Below, in pieces: positions 49,275 through 59,801 of a stretch of 64,000 nucleotides of DNA. The DNA is from Eretmocerus hayati (taxonomy: Eukaryota; Arthropoda; Insecta; Hymenoptera; Aphelinidae). The stretch's first letter is position 1, and every line of letters begins with the position of its first letter. The notes under the pieces are model-generated. The model had not been told where the DNA came from. It did not search any database and worked only from the letters and a program-made list of their open reading frames with translations. Both the position numbers and the translations under genes were made by a program. The stretch is from positions 32,380,714-32,444,713 of the forward strand of contig CM056743.1 in NCBI GenBank assembly GCA_029851415.1, read 5' to 3'.

Positions 49275-50210
49275 TCGCTCGTGGCTCGGACCCTCCACGG
49301 TGCTCGTACAAGAGGAGCTCTCTCGATGCTCAATACGTTCTATCGTTCGCAACTATATCCTCCCGCCAATTCCACAATTTCCGAACAAATCCTAATATCT
49401 CTTCGTCAATCTTCATCAATAAATTTTTGCATCTTTTCACGTTTGATTCATATCCCTATCACCAATAGGTCCCGAGATAGCCAAAACTTGCATATCTCCA
49501 ATTATTATAGACTTTTTCGGAAATTTCCTACGCAAATCTACTCGCATATTTCAAGACTATCACTGGAAATTTTAGAAAAAAATTAGCATTTCTCTTCATC
49601 ACCTGGCGCTTACCCAAAGTTCAGGTACCTCCAAAATCATCATTCTTTCTGCATTTTCTTATGATCTGATAACCACTAAGGCTCCACATGTGGTGTGATT
49701 TTGATAATGGAGATTTCTTACGAGGCGCAATTACATGTTCTTCGATAATACCTTAATCACAGAATTTTGCGTTCTTTCTTTCCGGCTGTAGTTACCAAAA
49801 ATTCCCGATGTGTCAATCTTTTTTAAGCCGATAGTGGTTCAATCACTTGAAGTCTTCATTCGTTCTGAATGAATAAGAATCAACGGATGAGATGAAGATA
49901 ACCATCATGATATGGAACATTTGTTTGTCCAGGATGCGCTTTAAGTGGGTGAACTCTGTTCAGAATCTCTATGAGGGGCGATTAGTATTGTTTCGTGGGA
50001 AGACACTGTCAGCTCACGTGAAAAAGGTGAAGCATTCGCAATCTGATACAAAGTTGGCAATGATGTTCCTAAACTTCGATTGTATAAAATGCAAAACTTG
50101 TCGGAAGTTCTGAAGAAAACAGTTCGAGCTTTCATCAGAATAATAAGCACAGCACACGATCAGTTGAACATCACCCATACTACTATCTTCTGTAACGTTG
50201 TGGCTTTGTA
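49275..50210. other. Unassigned sequence
   Basis: Plus-strand frames at 49251-49586 and 49892-50113 lack recognisable domains. No repeat boundary is apparent until the family A terminus at 50211. Confidence 0.4.
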
Positions 50211-51312
50211 ACTTACAAGGGGCGGTTCAACCTTGCGGAACACGGATCTTGATCAAACTCTGGGAATCATCTTATTTTGGTGAAAAATGGAGGTATCACC
50301 AAGGGTTTGATTCAATGGGCCTGCCGTCTCGAGATGCAGCTAAGGAGGTTAGCATTGTTAGTATGTCTATACAAATATCTGTCTTCTCAACATGGGCCTA
50401 TTGCCACCGAGACTTGAGTTGGAGGGGATAGCCGACTCTACCGACGCTCGCATGGTGAGCGCCGCGCGCACTACCTGCACAAAATCACGCGGACTTTCTT
50501 GTATAAGCCAACATGAGAAGATCAAGAAATTCTCCTCTTGGTCTCCCTCTGACTGTCAGATTGCTATCAAATTTGAGGTAGTGGAAGCTCACTTGTTTCT
50601 GAATCGGATCATGTGCAGAGAAAATCTTTCCTAGACACCTTGTCGTTTACTTTTTTCGATAGAAAGTCACGGTCCGCGAGAGCGTAAACACGTATTTTTA
50701 AACAATTTTTCTGATTTTATCGAAGCGGTGCCGGGAGGTTGTGCAAGATGCATCTGCAAGAGCATTGACTCGACAATGACCATCTCAATCATGAACTCGA
50801 TCTGAGGATTAAGAATTGAGATACAGTGAGGTCTTCTACACACAAAACGCGCTCGCTGTTGACTGTCCGGTCACTGCTCGCGTCTTCTGCTAACCTGTGC
50901 GGAACCGGCGAATGTCACAACATTTATCATTAAAACACAAAATCACTCTGCCGACGGCAACCGACGGCCTACACAATGCATGCGGGACCACTTCTCGTTT
51001 CGATTTTCACAAGTTTCGACGACTCAATTGATAAAGCATGATAATATTATGAGTATTTACACACTGCCGTGTGCTAAAGCAACCGGACGAGTCCGTTCGA
51101 TTTCTCCTTAAGCCGGCTGCACCGAGGTACTGCGACTGGCTTGCAGGCGCCGTGGCAGTCTAGTCTCGGTGGCAATATGGACAATGCTAATCTCTTTAGC
51201 TGTACCTCGGAGTAGGAGGCCCATGGGACTAAATCCTCCGAGATTCCTCCATTTCCCACCTGAACAAGTTGATTCCCAAAGTTTCATCAAGATCCGTGTT
51301 CCGCAAAGTTGA
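50211..51312. mobile_element. Long-TIR element, family A copy 2 (~1.1 kb)
   Basis: The left TIR (50211-50415) begins ACTTACAAGGGGCGG and ends TTGCCACCGAGACT. The right TIR (51160-51312) is its complement, starting AGTCTCGGTGGCAA but missing the outermost ~15 bp. The core 50416-51159 is unique to this copy; the 1164-1502 element is the same family without that core. No transposase is evident. Confidence 0.85.
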
Positions 51313-52247
51313 TATATGGTGCGTATTCGCTTCGTCCACCTTCATCTGGCGGTAAAAAATCTGATTAAAAGCGCTCGCGGTGGCCAAACACGATACGAGA
51401 ACATAGGGGCCAGCGACAGGGAAGCAGCGCTTCAGTTGTGTATATATAGGTATAGTAGACTTCCCGTGTCGATGGTGTCTGCTGCTGACTACTTCTCGAA
51501 TCAACTCCGTCAATCGGCTGATCATTCTGAATAAGTTATCGTGAGATTGACGTGAGTCCATACAGATTATTGTGAGTATCGAACTCAGTGTCGGTGATCA
51601 AAGTTTACCTCTAATATTCGCCGGACACAACAAACAACAACAAACGCATGCTCGGCCATGGGCTGATTCTGGTTCGACGTCGCGGGATCATGTTGTGACA
51701 TGTTTCAAGCTCTGCTCGATACCTAAAGTGTATTATTTTCGGCGATAGAAATCGGAAAAATGTGATGAGAGTGTAAAATAGCAAAGCCTATTGCGAATGG
51801 AGCGATGTTAGTTGTATCATTTGCTGCGTTCGTGGGCCCGGTATTCTTGTGTGAGTGCATGTATGTGTAGTCGTGCATGCGCGCCCTCGTTTTCTAATGT
51901 GCGGTTCAGTCTCGAGAGGCGCCCTTAAGGGGATGTGGCTATCACCGGGGTCGGTAAAGTAGGGTACGCGTCGGATCACCGACCTCGGGTAATTCCACCG
52001 GTAGGTGGCGCTACCAGAGATCGGAACGTGAGTTGGTAACACTGACAGCGTATATAGGGCGCGTAAAATAAGACTCATAAGTCGATCTGTCACTTAGAGA
52101 TGATGGCTTCAGCAAGCTCTCATCGTGACTTTCGCCCGCAAGCGAATATAATTCCGTAATTTATTGAAGAAGAGCAGAGTATCCAAAATGCATTCTTCAA
52201 TAAGAATGGCACATTTTCAGTAATTTACCACAAGATGAGCTGAAATC
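51313..52247. other. Unassigned, moderately GC-rich, promoter-like words
   Basis: A TATATAG word at 52051 is followed by GGCGCG, and a CTCF-like site lies at about 52001-52016. The minus-strand frame at 51788-52093 has no known domain. A promoter is possible but unproven. Confidence 0.35.
52001..52016 (+). promoter_or_regulatory. Candidate insect CTCF-type motif
   Basis: CCGGTAGGTGGCGCTA closely matches the core AGGTGGCGC of Drosophila CTCF sites. A single motif match is weak evidence. It lies about 35 bp upstream of a TATATAGGG word. Confidence 0.35.
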
Positions 52248-52538
52248 CATGTCCAAAAACATGAATATATCTACCAAATTTCCAAACGAATTCAGTTCTT
52301 AGACATCAAAACGACTAAAAATCTGCATTCATGTTCACTAACATGAAACAGTGTTGATTTCATGGATCCATTGTTAGGCAAATCTAATCATGCCTAAAAA
52401 CATGATCCAAGGAAAGTGACATCACCAAGTTATTGTTTTATTCGTTGAATACTTGTATCCATGTTCACTAACATGGTACGCTCCATTGATTCCATAAAAT
52501 CATCTCCTTTCGCAGACCTGATCATGCTCAAGAACATG
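52248..52538. repeat. Five spaced CATG-N8/9-CATG palindromes
   Basis: Units start at about 52248, 52330, 52389, 52460 and 52523. The clearest form is CATGTTCACTAACATG (52330, 52460); the others vary in the middle. Spacings are 59-82 bp. Sequence between the units is not repeated. Confidence 0.7.
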
Positions 52539-52574
52539 ATACTTCCTACTCCTCTCGAGCCGCTGGGTCCTAGC

Positions 52575-54140
52575 AATGTGTTTCATGTTCTGCTCTTGTG
52601 ATCTTGTATCAGATAAAAATCCAGAACAAGTACCAGATACCCTCCATTCAAGTTTGGTAGAGCCACAGGGATTCACTCGAGGCACTTTTTCCAAGTTCTA
52701 CCTGAGAAATAGTTCCAGGTTAGTACCAAAATGGTTGGATCAGCTGCTTGGATCATTTTCTAGGGACAAATCATGTTCCCATTCATATGTTTTCATGAAG
52801 AAATAGCTGAGATACATGAATTTAGAGCTACAATTTTTTCAAAGTTTCTTACCAACTGAAATCCTGGAAAAAGATGACCTCATAATATGTCTATTTTAGT
52901 TCAACTTTTGAACAGTTTTATGAATCAGAATATGATTTCTGCCCTGGAGATGATGTGAACTGGAATGACTCTTCAATTGATGCTTTGGAATTGTATTTCC
53001 AGATAAAATCTAAGAATAGTTGCTCGAGCGAGACCTTTTAGTATCATCAACTTTGGATAAAGACTCCCTGAGAGATTATGATGGACACTCCTGGACCATT
53101 TCCAAGAGCAGGAAATGTTTCTGGTGATCTCATTATATCAGAAAGAAAAAAACAAGTGTGAGAAGATCAGCCTTACATAACCCTGATGTAAAATATCTTT
53201 TGAGATTTTTTTATACTCTGGATTGGTGGAAGTTTGTCTTCTCTCACCCTTTGAACATAATTTGGAAACTGGTGATATCCATCATCACCATCATCAAACT
53301 TCAGTAGGTCTCCATCCAAAGTTGATGACCCTCAAATGTCTCGCTCGAGGCACAATTTTCAAATTTCACCTGCAAGACTACTTCCAAACTAGAAACAGAA
53401 TAGACATTCCAGTTCAAATAATTTTCTAGGCACTGATTTTATTTCATTTCATAGAAACGAATAGAGATGGACTGAGAGAGCTGGATTTTCAGATTGGAGA
53501 GTTTCTAACCATGAAAAATTCTAGGAAAAAATAAACTCTCAATGTATCAATTTTAGTCCAATTTTCATTAAAAATCATGAAACCAAATATTCTTGACTAG
53601 AAAATAGTGTTAACTTGGATAACTCCTCAATTGATAATTTGGAACTACACTTCCAAGTGAAATCTCAAAATACTTACTCGAGCGAGGGATTTCTAGTATC
53701 ATCAAACTTGGATGAAGACTTTCTAAAGGCTCATGATGGATATCTACAGATCATATTCAAGAGCAAGGAACATTCTTGGTGATCACATTTCACAAACTAT
53801 CATAATGAGAAAAGCTAATATGAGAAGATCAGCATAGGATGAGAATCTTGATGACAAAAGTCTCCTGAGACTTTTTTACTACTCTGGATTGGTGGAAGTT
53901 GGGCTGTTCCTAGTCCTGAACATGATTTGAAATCTGGTGATGTCCATAACCAAACTTTAGGAGGTCTATATCCAAGATTGATGACACTCAAGGATGTCAC
54001 TGGAAGCACAATTTTTGAATTTTACCTGTAAGATTACTTCCAAACTAGAAACAGAATAGACATCACAATTCAGATGATTCTTCATGCACTGATATCATAC
54101 TTCATTCTATGAGAATGGTGAATCATTATCATAATAGTCA
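52575..54140. repeat. Tandem array, ~665-bp unit, about 2.4 copies
   Basis: GGATTGGTGGAAGTT marks unit starts at 53220 and 53886. ATTTCACCTGCAAGACTACT near 53365 matches ATTTTACCTGTAAGATTACT near 54019, and a diverged form lies near 52697. Each unit contains GAGCGAG words in both orientations (53020 and 53340, for example). The short frames here are repeat translations. Confidence 0.85.
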
Positions 54141-54186
54141 TTCATTTTACATGATATTAATCTTGGGTAATTGGAAAAAGTCTTAC

Positions 54187-54263
54187 CTTGAACTTATGTG
54201 TTGGTTGTCTCACGACGGATCTTCTTGGTACACCCCTGGAGGTGGTCTCCACAGGTGGGGTTG
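54187..54263 (-). pseudogene. 3' part of a putative exon split by an insertion
   Basis: On the minus strand this 77-bp piece ends AAG followed by GTAAGA, a strong splice donor. If the inserted 1,120 bp and one 9-bp duplication are removed, it joins 55393-55425 into a 110-bp open segment running from acceptor TTTTTCTAG to this donor. The encoded peptide is Pro/Thr/Arg-rich (ATPPVETTSRGVPRRS). The frame fits a further candidate exon at 55605-55710. I do not recognise the protein. Confidence 0.4.
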
Positions 54264-54272
54264 CCCCGCTAG

Positions 54273-55392
54273 ATGAGTCTGAAGTTAGCAGACAGATGGC
54301 AGACAGATAGCAGACAGATGGCTCACGCGTATTTGAGGCAACAACAGATGAGATGAAGCATGTCCATCTTTTTGTATGACGAGAAAAACCCTTCTGAGTG
54401 ACCAATACGCCCAACAGACATGTTGAATATTCATCAAACAAGATATTTGTCAATTGAACTGATCATTCCCTCTAATCAGATAGTTCGTAGTCTTCGAAGT
54501 TGTTTGACGTATTTGAATTCCCATTTATCAAAAAACGACCCGTATGAGGGTGTTATCCAGGTAATATTGATGGTGTACAATATGTAGGTATCTCTGTAAT
54601 TATGTGTGGATATGTATATACGTATGTATAGGTAGATATATGTATTTAGACATACACACATGATCACGAATTCCCTGTAACTCTGCATACATGTTCAAAA
54701 TGGTCTTTTCTGATATATATGTCGGATCCAGAGAATGGAATTGCCCCAAAATGGCGCTGCGACCCGATTATGGCCAGCAGACACTTGGGGGGCCATCGAA
54801 ATCAACACCTTAGGCCGAATCTAGAGATGTCCATTCTCAGTAACTCTGCATACATGTTCAAAATGGTCTTCTCAAACATATTCCAGGAAATGGACATGCC
54901 CTAAAATGGCGCTGCGACCCGATTATGGCCAGCAGACACTAGGGGGGCCATCGAAGTCGACACCTAAGGCCGAATGTAGAGATGTCCATTTTCTGTAACT
55001 CTGCATACATGTTCAAAATGGCCTTTTCAAACATATATGTCGGCTCCAGAGAATAGATATCCCTCAAAACCTAGTTTCGATGAGAATTCAGCTCAAAATA
55101 TCGTTTTTTCAGTCGTAAAGATCGATTTCCCCGCACAGATAAACTGAAAGGCGGGTTTCCCTCGTCGTGTAAGTGTTTCCGAACAATTCATGACAATGGA
55201 CATTTCTCCGTTTTCCATCTGAGAGCGTCGTCCTCAAGTTAGCTCATCTGTCTGCCATCTGTCTGCTGATATCGGAATTCTACAAGATGTCCATTTTTTC
55301 TTTTACAATTTCAAGTAATGGACATTGTCTATTTTTTCGATTATATGATCCTACGCGTCACTATCTCATCTGTCTGCTAACTTCAGACTCAT
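54273..55392. mobile_element. MULE/foldback-like element with 9-bp target duplication, 1,120 bp
   Basis: The terminal inverted repeats start ATGAGTCTGAAGTTAGCAGA and run about 26 bp. An exact 9-bp duplication CCCCGCTAG lies at 54264-54272 and 55393-55401. Nine-base duplications are typical of Mutator-like and some foldback elements. CAGACAGATGG words adjoin both ends, and a ~160-bp tandem repeat lies inside. There is no transposase. Confidence 0.93.
54677..55070. repeat. Tandem repeat, ~160-bp unit, 2.4 copies
   Basis: CTGCATACATGTTCAAAATG recurs at about 54682, 54846 and 55003. Each full unit also carries AAAATGGCGCTGCGACCCGA and ATTATGGCCAGCAGACAC. The array lies inside the 54273-55392 element. 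Confidence 0.9.
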
Positions 55393-55425
55393 CCCCGCTA
55401 GTGTTCTCAGAGTATCCAGGTGGAC
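55393..55425 (-). pseudogene. 5' part of the putative split exon
   Basis: These 33 bp follow the acceptor GCTTTTTCTAG on the minus strand and include the 9-bp target duplication. They continue in frame into 54263-54187 once the insertion is ignored. Confidence 0.4.
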
Positions 55426-55604
55426 CTAGAAAAAGCACACATTCAATCAGAATCATTTTAGTGTAGTACTCAATTCACCATGACTTAATCTGAGAGAGAT
55501 CCTCTCATAAACCCGAAACCCAAACCACTGCAAGTAGAGGTTTCAGACAGTGGATTTGGGTAATTTGATGTGAAATATGATCAAATAGGTATGAAAAACC
55601 TTAC

Positions 55605-55710
55605 AGAGTTGCTGGAGGCAAGGAGAATCAATGCAGATGATCAGCCCACCTACATCACCAGACCAAGTTCGTTTTTGAATCCATACCTCGTTCCTAAGTT
55701 TCCGCAATAC
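55605..55710 (-). CDS. Candidate upstream exon of the same gene
   Basis: On the minus strand acceptor CCTGGTTGCAG opens 106 bp without a stop (VLRKLRNEVWIQ...), ending CTCT before GTAAGG. Its end phase (one base over) is what the next candidate exon at 55425 needs. A possible earlier exon ends at 56033 before GTAAGT in compatible phase. Phase agreement over two junctions is suggestive, but the product is unknown and no homologue could be checked. Confidence 0.3.
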
Positions 55711-56169
55711 CTGCAACCAGGAAAATGTTGTATATAATCAAACTAGCTACATGAGAGTTAGTTCATTGAAAAGAGTACATTTTTCATAATCATTCCAGTA
55801 CAAAAAATTAAGCATTCAGTCCCAAATTAATGATACTGATAAAAAATTAATATTTGTTTACATACAGCCCATGCTAATACATGGTAAAACAGTGCCCTGC
55901 TGCGACATCCCGCAATTGATGAGTACAACTTTCCCAGGTTTCCTGTGGCAATAAACGCGTAAACCAAAGGCTTAGCGCAGGTGCTGCGGCTACTCCCAAT
56001 TGACTAGAATTGATAATTATTGAATTACTTACGATAAAAACAGCCGGATTTTGCTGGCTCCAGCAGACGGCATTCTCGCGCTCCTGGTTTGCGATTCTAG
56101 GTATGTTACGCCTTCGAGGCAATGTGAAAGCGTCCGCAAAGATTTTCCGCACCCACTAACACACCCGGA

Positions 56170-56385
56170 ACACTCAAACAGTACTCCACGACATAGCACG
56201 AGCACCAGGAAGCCGGGTAAACAACCTATTACGAGGGCTGGCGGCGGCCATTTTGAGTGCCGGTATAGCATAGTTGGCTGCTATATCATGTTTCAGTACT
56301 TGTATTAGACTTTCTTTCAATAATTAGGGTTATTAATTTTAATTTCTTGTAAACATGTACATTTCTCCAATTAGGTTAATTTATC
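56170..56385. promoter_or_regulatory. Possible bidirectional promoter
   Basis: On the minus strand AAAATGGCCGCCGCC near 56240-56254 combines an excellent start context with a YY1/Pho-type GCCATTTTG word. The frame it opens stops after 25 codons unless spliced. In the opposite direction an ATG at 56386 opens a frame ending in a consensus donor. I see no TATA box. Confidence 0.3.
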
Positions 56386-56603
56386 ATGAAATCATCCTTG
56401 GGTGCTATATACGGTGATGAGATGAGTATGGAGGGTAGTGAGAGTAGTGGCAAGAATTCGAAAGTATCGGCTGCTTCGCGCCGCAGCTTTGCCAACTGTA
56501 CCAAACATTGTGATCGCTCGGGTCGATTAGCAGACAGCCGAGATGCAACACAGATGAGCTGGTTTGCTTCTATTTTCTCTGCGAATATTCCTCACTTATG
56601 TCT
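56386..56603 (+). CDS. Candidate first coding exon, unknown product
   Basis: ATG at 56386 (context TATCATGAA) opens a frame that remains open through 73 codons and runs into TCTGTAAGTTTG, so the exon would end at 56603 before a strong GTAAGT donor. The peptide is Ser-rich (SMEGSESSGKNSKVSAASRR) and then has CTKHCDRSGR. Codon use is mixed rather than AT-driven, unlike the surrounding repeats. No downstream exon was identified and I do not recognise the protein. Confidence 0.3.
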
Positions 56604-56969
56604 GTAAGTTTGCGTGGTGATTCGTCGGGTCATCCCGCATCGAGGTGTGGTACGTACATGTAGGTCAGTGCCCCATCACGTCTGATAATACGTTTTAGAC
56701 CGAGCCTGTCCAGAGCGGCAGTGGGTCTTAGCGTGGAATTTCGAGGATGTAGGCCCAGGACGTCAGGTTTTTGACCAGACACAGGTGCGGAATGACTTGA
56801 TCCATCATCCTGTCAAGTTTCACGGCATTTGAGGCGATATTACATTACAGGTTCCTGTAGGGGGGGACAGCCACATCCCCTCAAGCAACTCGAACATAGC
56901 GAATAGTCATCATCAGTATCGATACTCCGCCGCATAGGTTATAGTTGTTACCTTGCATTCATGCAAATG

Positions 56970-58420
56970 TGTTAGTGACTACCCGTGTGAAAAAATCTCG
57001 TTTGAGACAAGTTGTGGAGAAGTTTTCTTTGGGTCAAGTTTGGGCCAAACCTAACCCATGAGACTGAGCCAAACTTGTGCCATCAGCCCCCAAGAAGGTT
57101 TTCATGTTTGGGAGAAGTTTGGCATAAATTTTAGCCTAACGTAGCACAATTTTGGTCGGTAAGCTATAGGTCCTGTTCAGGAAATTTGGGAAGCCTGTGG
57201 CTCAAGTGTGGGAGACCTCTATCGAAAGTTTGCCTTAGGTTGGGGAGAAGAAGTGCCAAGCTTTCCCCAAACAAACGCCTCGCAGCATGTACTCCACGCG
57301 GGTGCTTACGACAACCCTTGGGAACAGCTCTCGCGATGCGGCGCAAGAGCAGCTAGAGCCATGCCGTCACCGAACTTTTGCCCGCGCCGAGGTTGCTTTC
57401 TTCACCTCAAAATGTATTGAATTTTCGCCATGAATCTCTCGTGCGGAAAACTTGCACGAGTCGGAATCAGTCACTGTTGAATAATGTTACAGGTTACACT
57501 TTGACAACGTTGTTGGTTAACAACAGAAAAATCGATATCAATGGTCGTTGCCACCCGACAAGATTATCGGCGTAACCTCTTCAACAATGGCTGATGCCAA
57601 TTCGTGCAAGTTCTCCGCACGAGGAATTCATGGCAAAAATTCAATGCATTTTCACGTGAAGAGAGCAACCTCGGCGTGGGCAAAAGTTCGGTGACGGCAT
57701 GGCTCCAGCTGCTCTTGTTCAGATGAGCATCCCAGGTCTTTTTATTCAAAAAAATCTTGTAAATCTACACCGCAGTGTCTTTTTAACCTGAATCATTCCT
57801 TCATATTGAAATCTTTGAGAGTGTTTTTGTTTCTTAGAAATACCTCTCTTCGTTTACCCTCGACACGATACTTCGGAGTGAATTTGGTTTGTTGCAGGCA
57901 AGAAGCAGAGAGTTTCTTCGGCTCGACTGCATGAATAAAGCTTGCGCCGATGAGCAGCCATGGTGATTAGTCGCATGTTGTTAAACCCAGGCTTTCTGTT
58001 ATTTCCAACTCAATTTTTGCGGGCACGAATTGTGCCACATCGCGAGAGCTGCTTTCAAGGGTTGTCGAAAACACCCGCGTGAAGGACATGCTGCGAGGCG
58101 TTTGTTTGGGAAAAGCTTGGCATTTCTTCTCCCAAACCTAAGTCAAACTTTGGATAGAGGTCTCCGGCACTCGAGCTACAGAGGCTTCCCAAATTTCCTG
58201 ATCAGGCCTCATAGTTTTCTGAAACCTCAACCAAAGTTGTGCTGAGTTTGGCTAAACTTTACGCCAAGTTTCTTCCAAACATGAAAACCTTTTTGGGGGC
58301 TCATGGCACAAGTTTGGCTCAGTCTCATGGGTTAAATTTGTCCCAAACTTGAACCAAAGAAAACTTCTCCCAAACTTTTGTCCCAAACGTGATTTTTTTT
58401 TACCCGGCTAGGGACTTCAG
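56970..58420. mobile_element. Long-TIR element (~1.45 kb) with a nested palindrome
   Basis: The left TIR at about 56970-57330 and the right at 58035-58420 pair over about 360 bp (GAGAAGTTTTCTTTGG / CCAAAGAAAACTTCTC, ATGCTGCGAGGCGTTTG). Inside, 57333-57735 is a second palindrome. The ends are near CTACCCGTGTGAAAAA and its mirror; a target duplication is not resolved. Confidence 0.85.
57333..57735. repeat. Inner palindrome (~400 bp)
   Basis: GAGCAGCTAGAGCCATGCCG near 57348 pairs with CGGCATGGCTCCAGCTGCTC near 57693. The arms continue through TTTGCCC(A/G)CGCCGAGGTTGC and GTGCGGA(A/G)AACTTGCACGA. The loop is about 57490-57560. Confidence 0.88.
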
Positions 58421-59276
58421 GAGTATAATCGAAAAATACAACGATGTAGATTAGCACTTGGTAACGGAGACCTATAGCTATACAAGCAGACAAAAAACGG
58501 CCAGTTGCAATGTGACATTGATGATAGCAAGTACGAATCGGGGGCACATGGTGGAGTATTCGTAATTACATTGGGCTGGAGGTGGTTAGATTAGGCGCTG
58601 TAGTCACCGTGGATGAAGACCGTGTTCGTCTCGCTTGTGATCTGTTGTGCTGAAATATTCATTGGCCACCCCAAGTACAGCGTCTGATACATGGATCAAA
58701 TTTTTGACCTCGCTTTGCAAACGATTATGACAACCGTGGTGAAATATTTGTTATTCATTGCTACAATCGCGGTGGAGCTTCAAAATAAATTCCACCGTTA
58801 TTCTAGGCCATCTTCGAGCGAAAAAAACGTTAGCAGAGGATTTGCTAATGAAGTGGAAATTTCGTTATTCTGAAGCCAGAATTGCCCAGATTTGAGAGTT
58901 TTCCTCATAAATCTTCGAGGGCGTATAGACAATATTTTCACCCAATCTTCTCTATTCATCTCTGAGGAGACTTGTAATCGTAATCAGAGGCTCTGCAAAT
59001 CTTTCTTTTGATAGATCGTTCAAAATAGATCACACTAAGTGCGTGTAGCCTTCCCTGGGCGCCACGAGTGATGCTAAGGAGATACCTAACTTTTCAGAAG
59101 CGGAAAAGCACACAGAACAGCTCGGAAAGCACTTGGAATAGAGAAGACCAAAAAGTGCTCGATTCACGATCTTACTCGGAGTTGGGGACTCTAATGGGAG
59201 GTATCACGAACCATTTCCAATGGTAAAATTCATGGTGATCTGGAACACCAACTCTGACCACTTCTAGCCCATCGTA
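58421..59276. other. Unassigned sequence
   Basis: No gene, RNA or repeat can be supported. Confidence 0.45.
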
Positions 59277-59801
59277 TTACATAGCGTAGTATGCGGAACT
59301 CGTACCGAGGACTGTATTTCTCCCGCGGATTCGCCGCTGTCCAGCACTCAACGCATGATATATGATTCCCTCAGTAATGTTAGATAAACTATGACAACAA
59401 ACCTTGTGAGATTTTGAATACACCATTGGATAGAGTATCTGAAAGCCGACGAATAGAACCAAGAAGAGCACATGCTTCATCATTGCATCAATATCATCAT
59501 TTGGAGTCTGGTAAATATCAACAATCTGTCGAGGAAAATTCATTGAAGTAGGACCAGGAATAAATCTATTTGCTTATAATTTGAACTCACTATCGAGATG
59601 ATGAATGAAGAAACCATTAGGCATATGATGGTACATGATGTTCGTATCTTCGAGAGCGACTCAGTAGATGTCGAAAAACCTCCTGCGCTCAAGAAAAATT
59701 CGACGATTCTGTCAATTTTATCTCGGGAAACTTCTGATTGGAGCAGTTCTTGTAACCGCAACATGGCTGAGATAAGGAGCTCCTTTTGAAAATATATCAC
59801 A
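59277..59801 (-). pseudogene. Odorant receptor-like fragment, two exons
   Basis: Exon A (59591-59801) follows acceptor AATTTTCAG and is open for 70 codons, ending SCTIICLMVSSFIISI before GTGAGT. A 65-bp intron (59526-59590) leads to exon B from 59525, in phase, beginning IVDIYQTPNDDID and running through a hydrophobic segment (VLFLVLFVGFQILY) to a stop at 59277. A helix-rich cytoplasmic part (LLISAMLRLQELL), transmembrane 5, a phase-0 intron and transmembrane 6 follow the order and phases of the OR gene at 17098-17922. The expected tryptophan-tyrosine block and terminal exons were not found, so this may be a truncated gene or pseudogene. Confidence 0.45.

Noticed and set aside
40770..49586. 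Mirror-image ORF pairs with identical peptides in the two palindrome arms
   Set aside because: The identity reflects the inverted duplication. The frames are not conserved between tandem units and overlap on both strands.
55874..56033. 29-bp intron (GTAAGT...TTCTAG) joining two open frames
   Set aside because: The splice-like ends and phase fit, but 29 bp is below any plausible spliceosomal intron length in insects.
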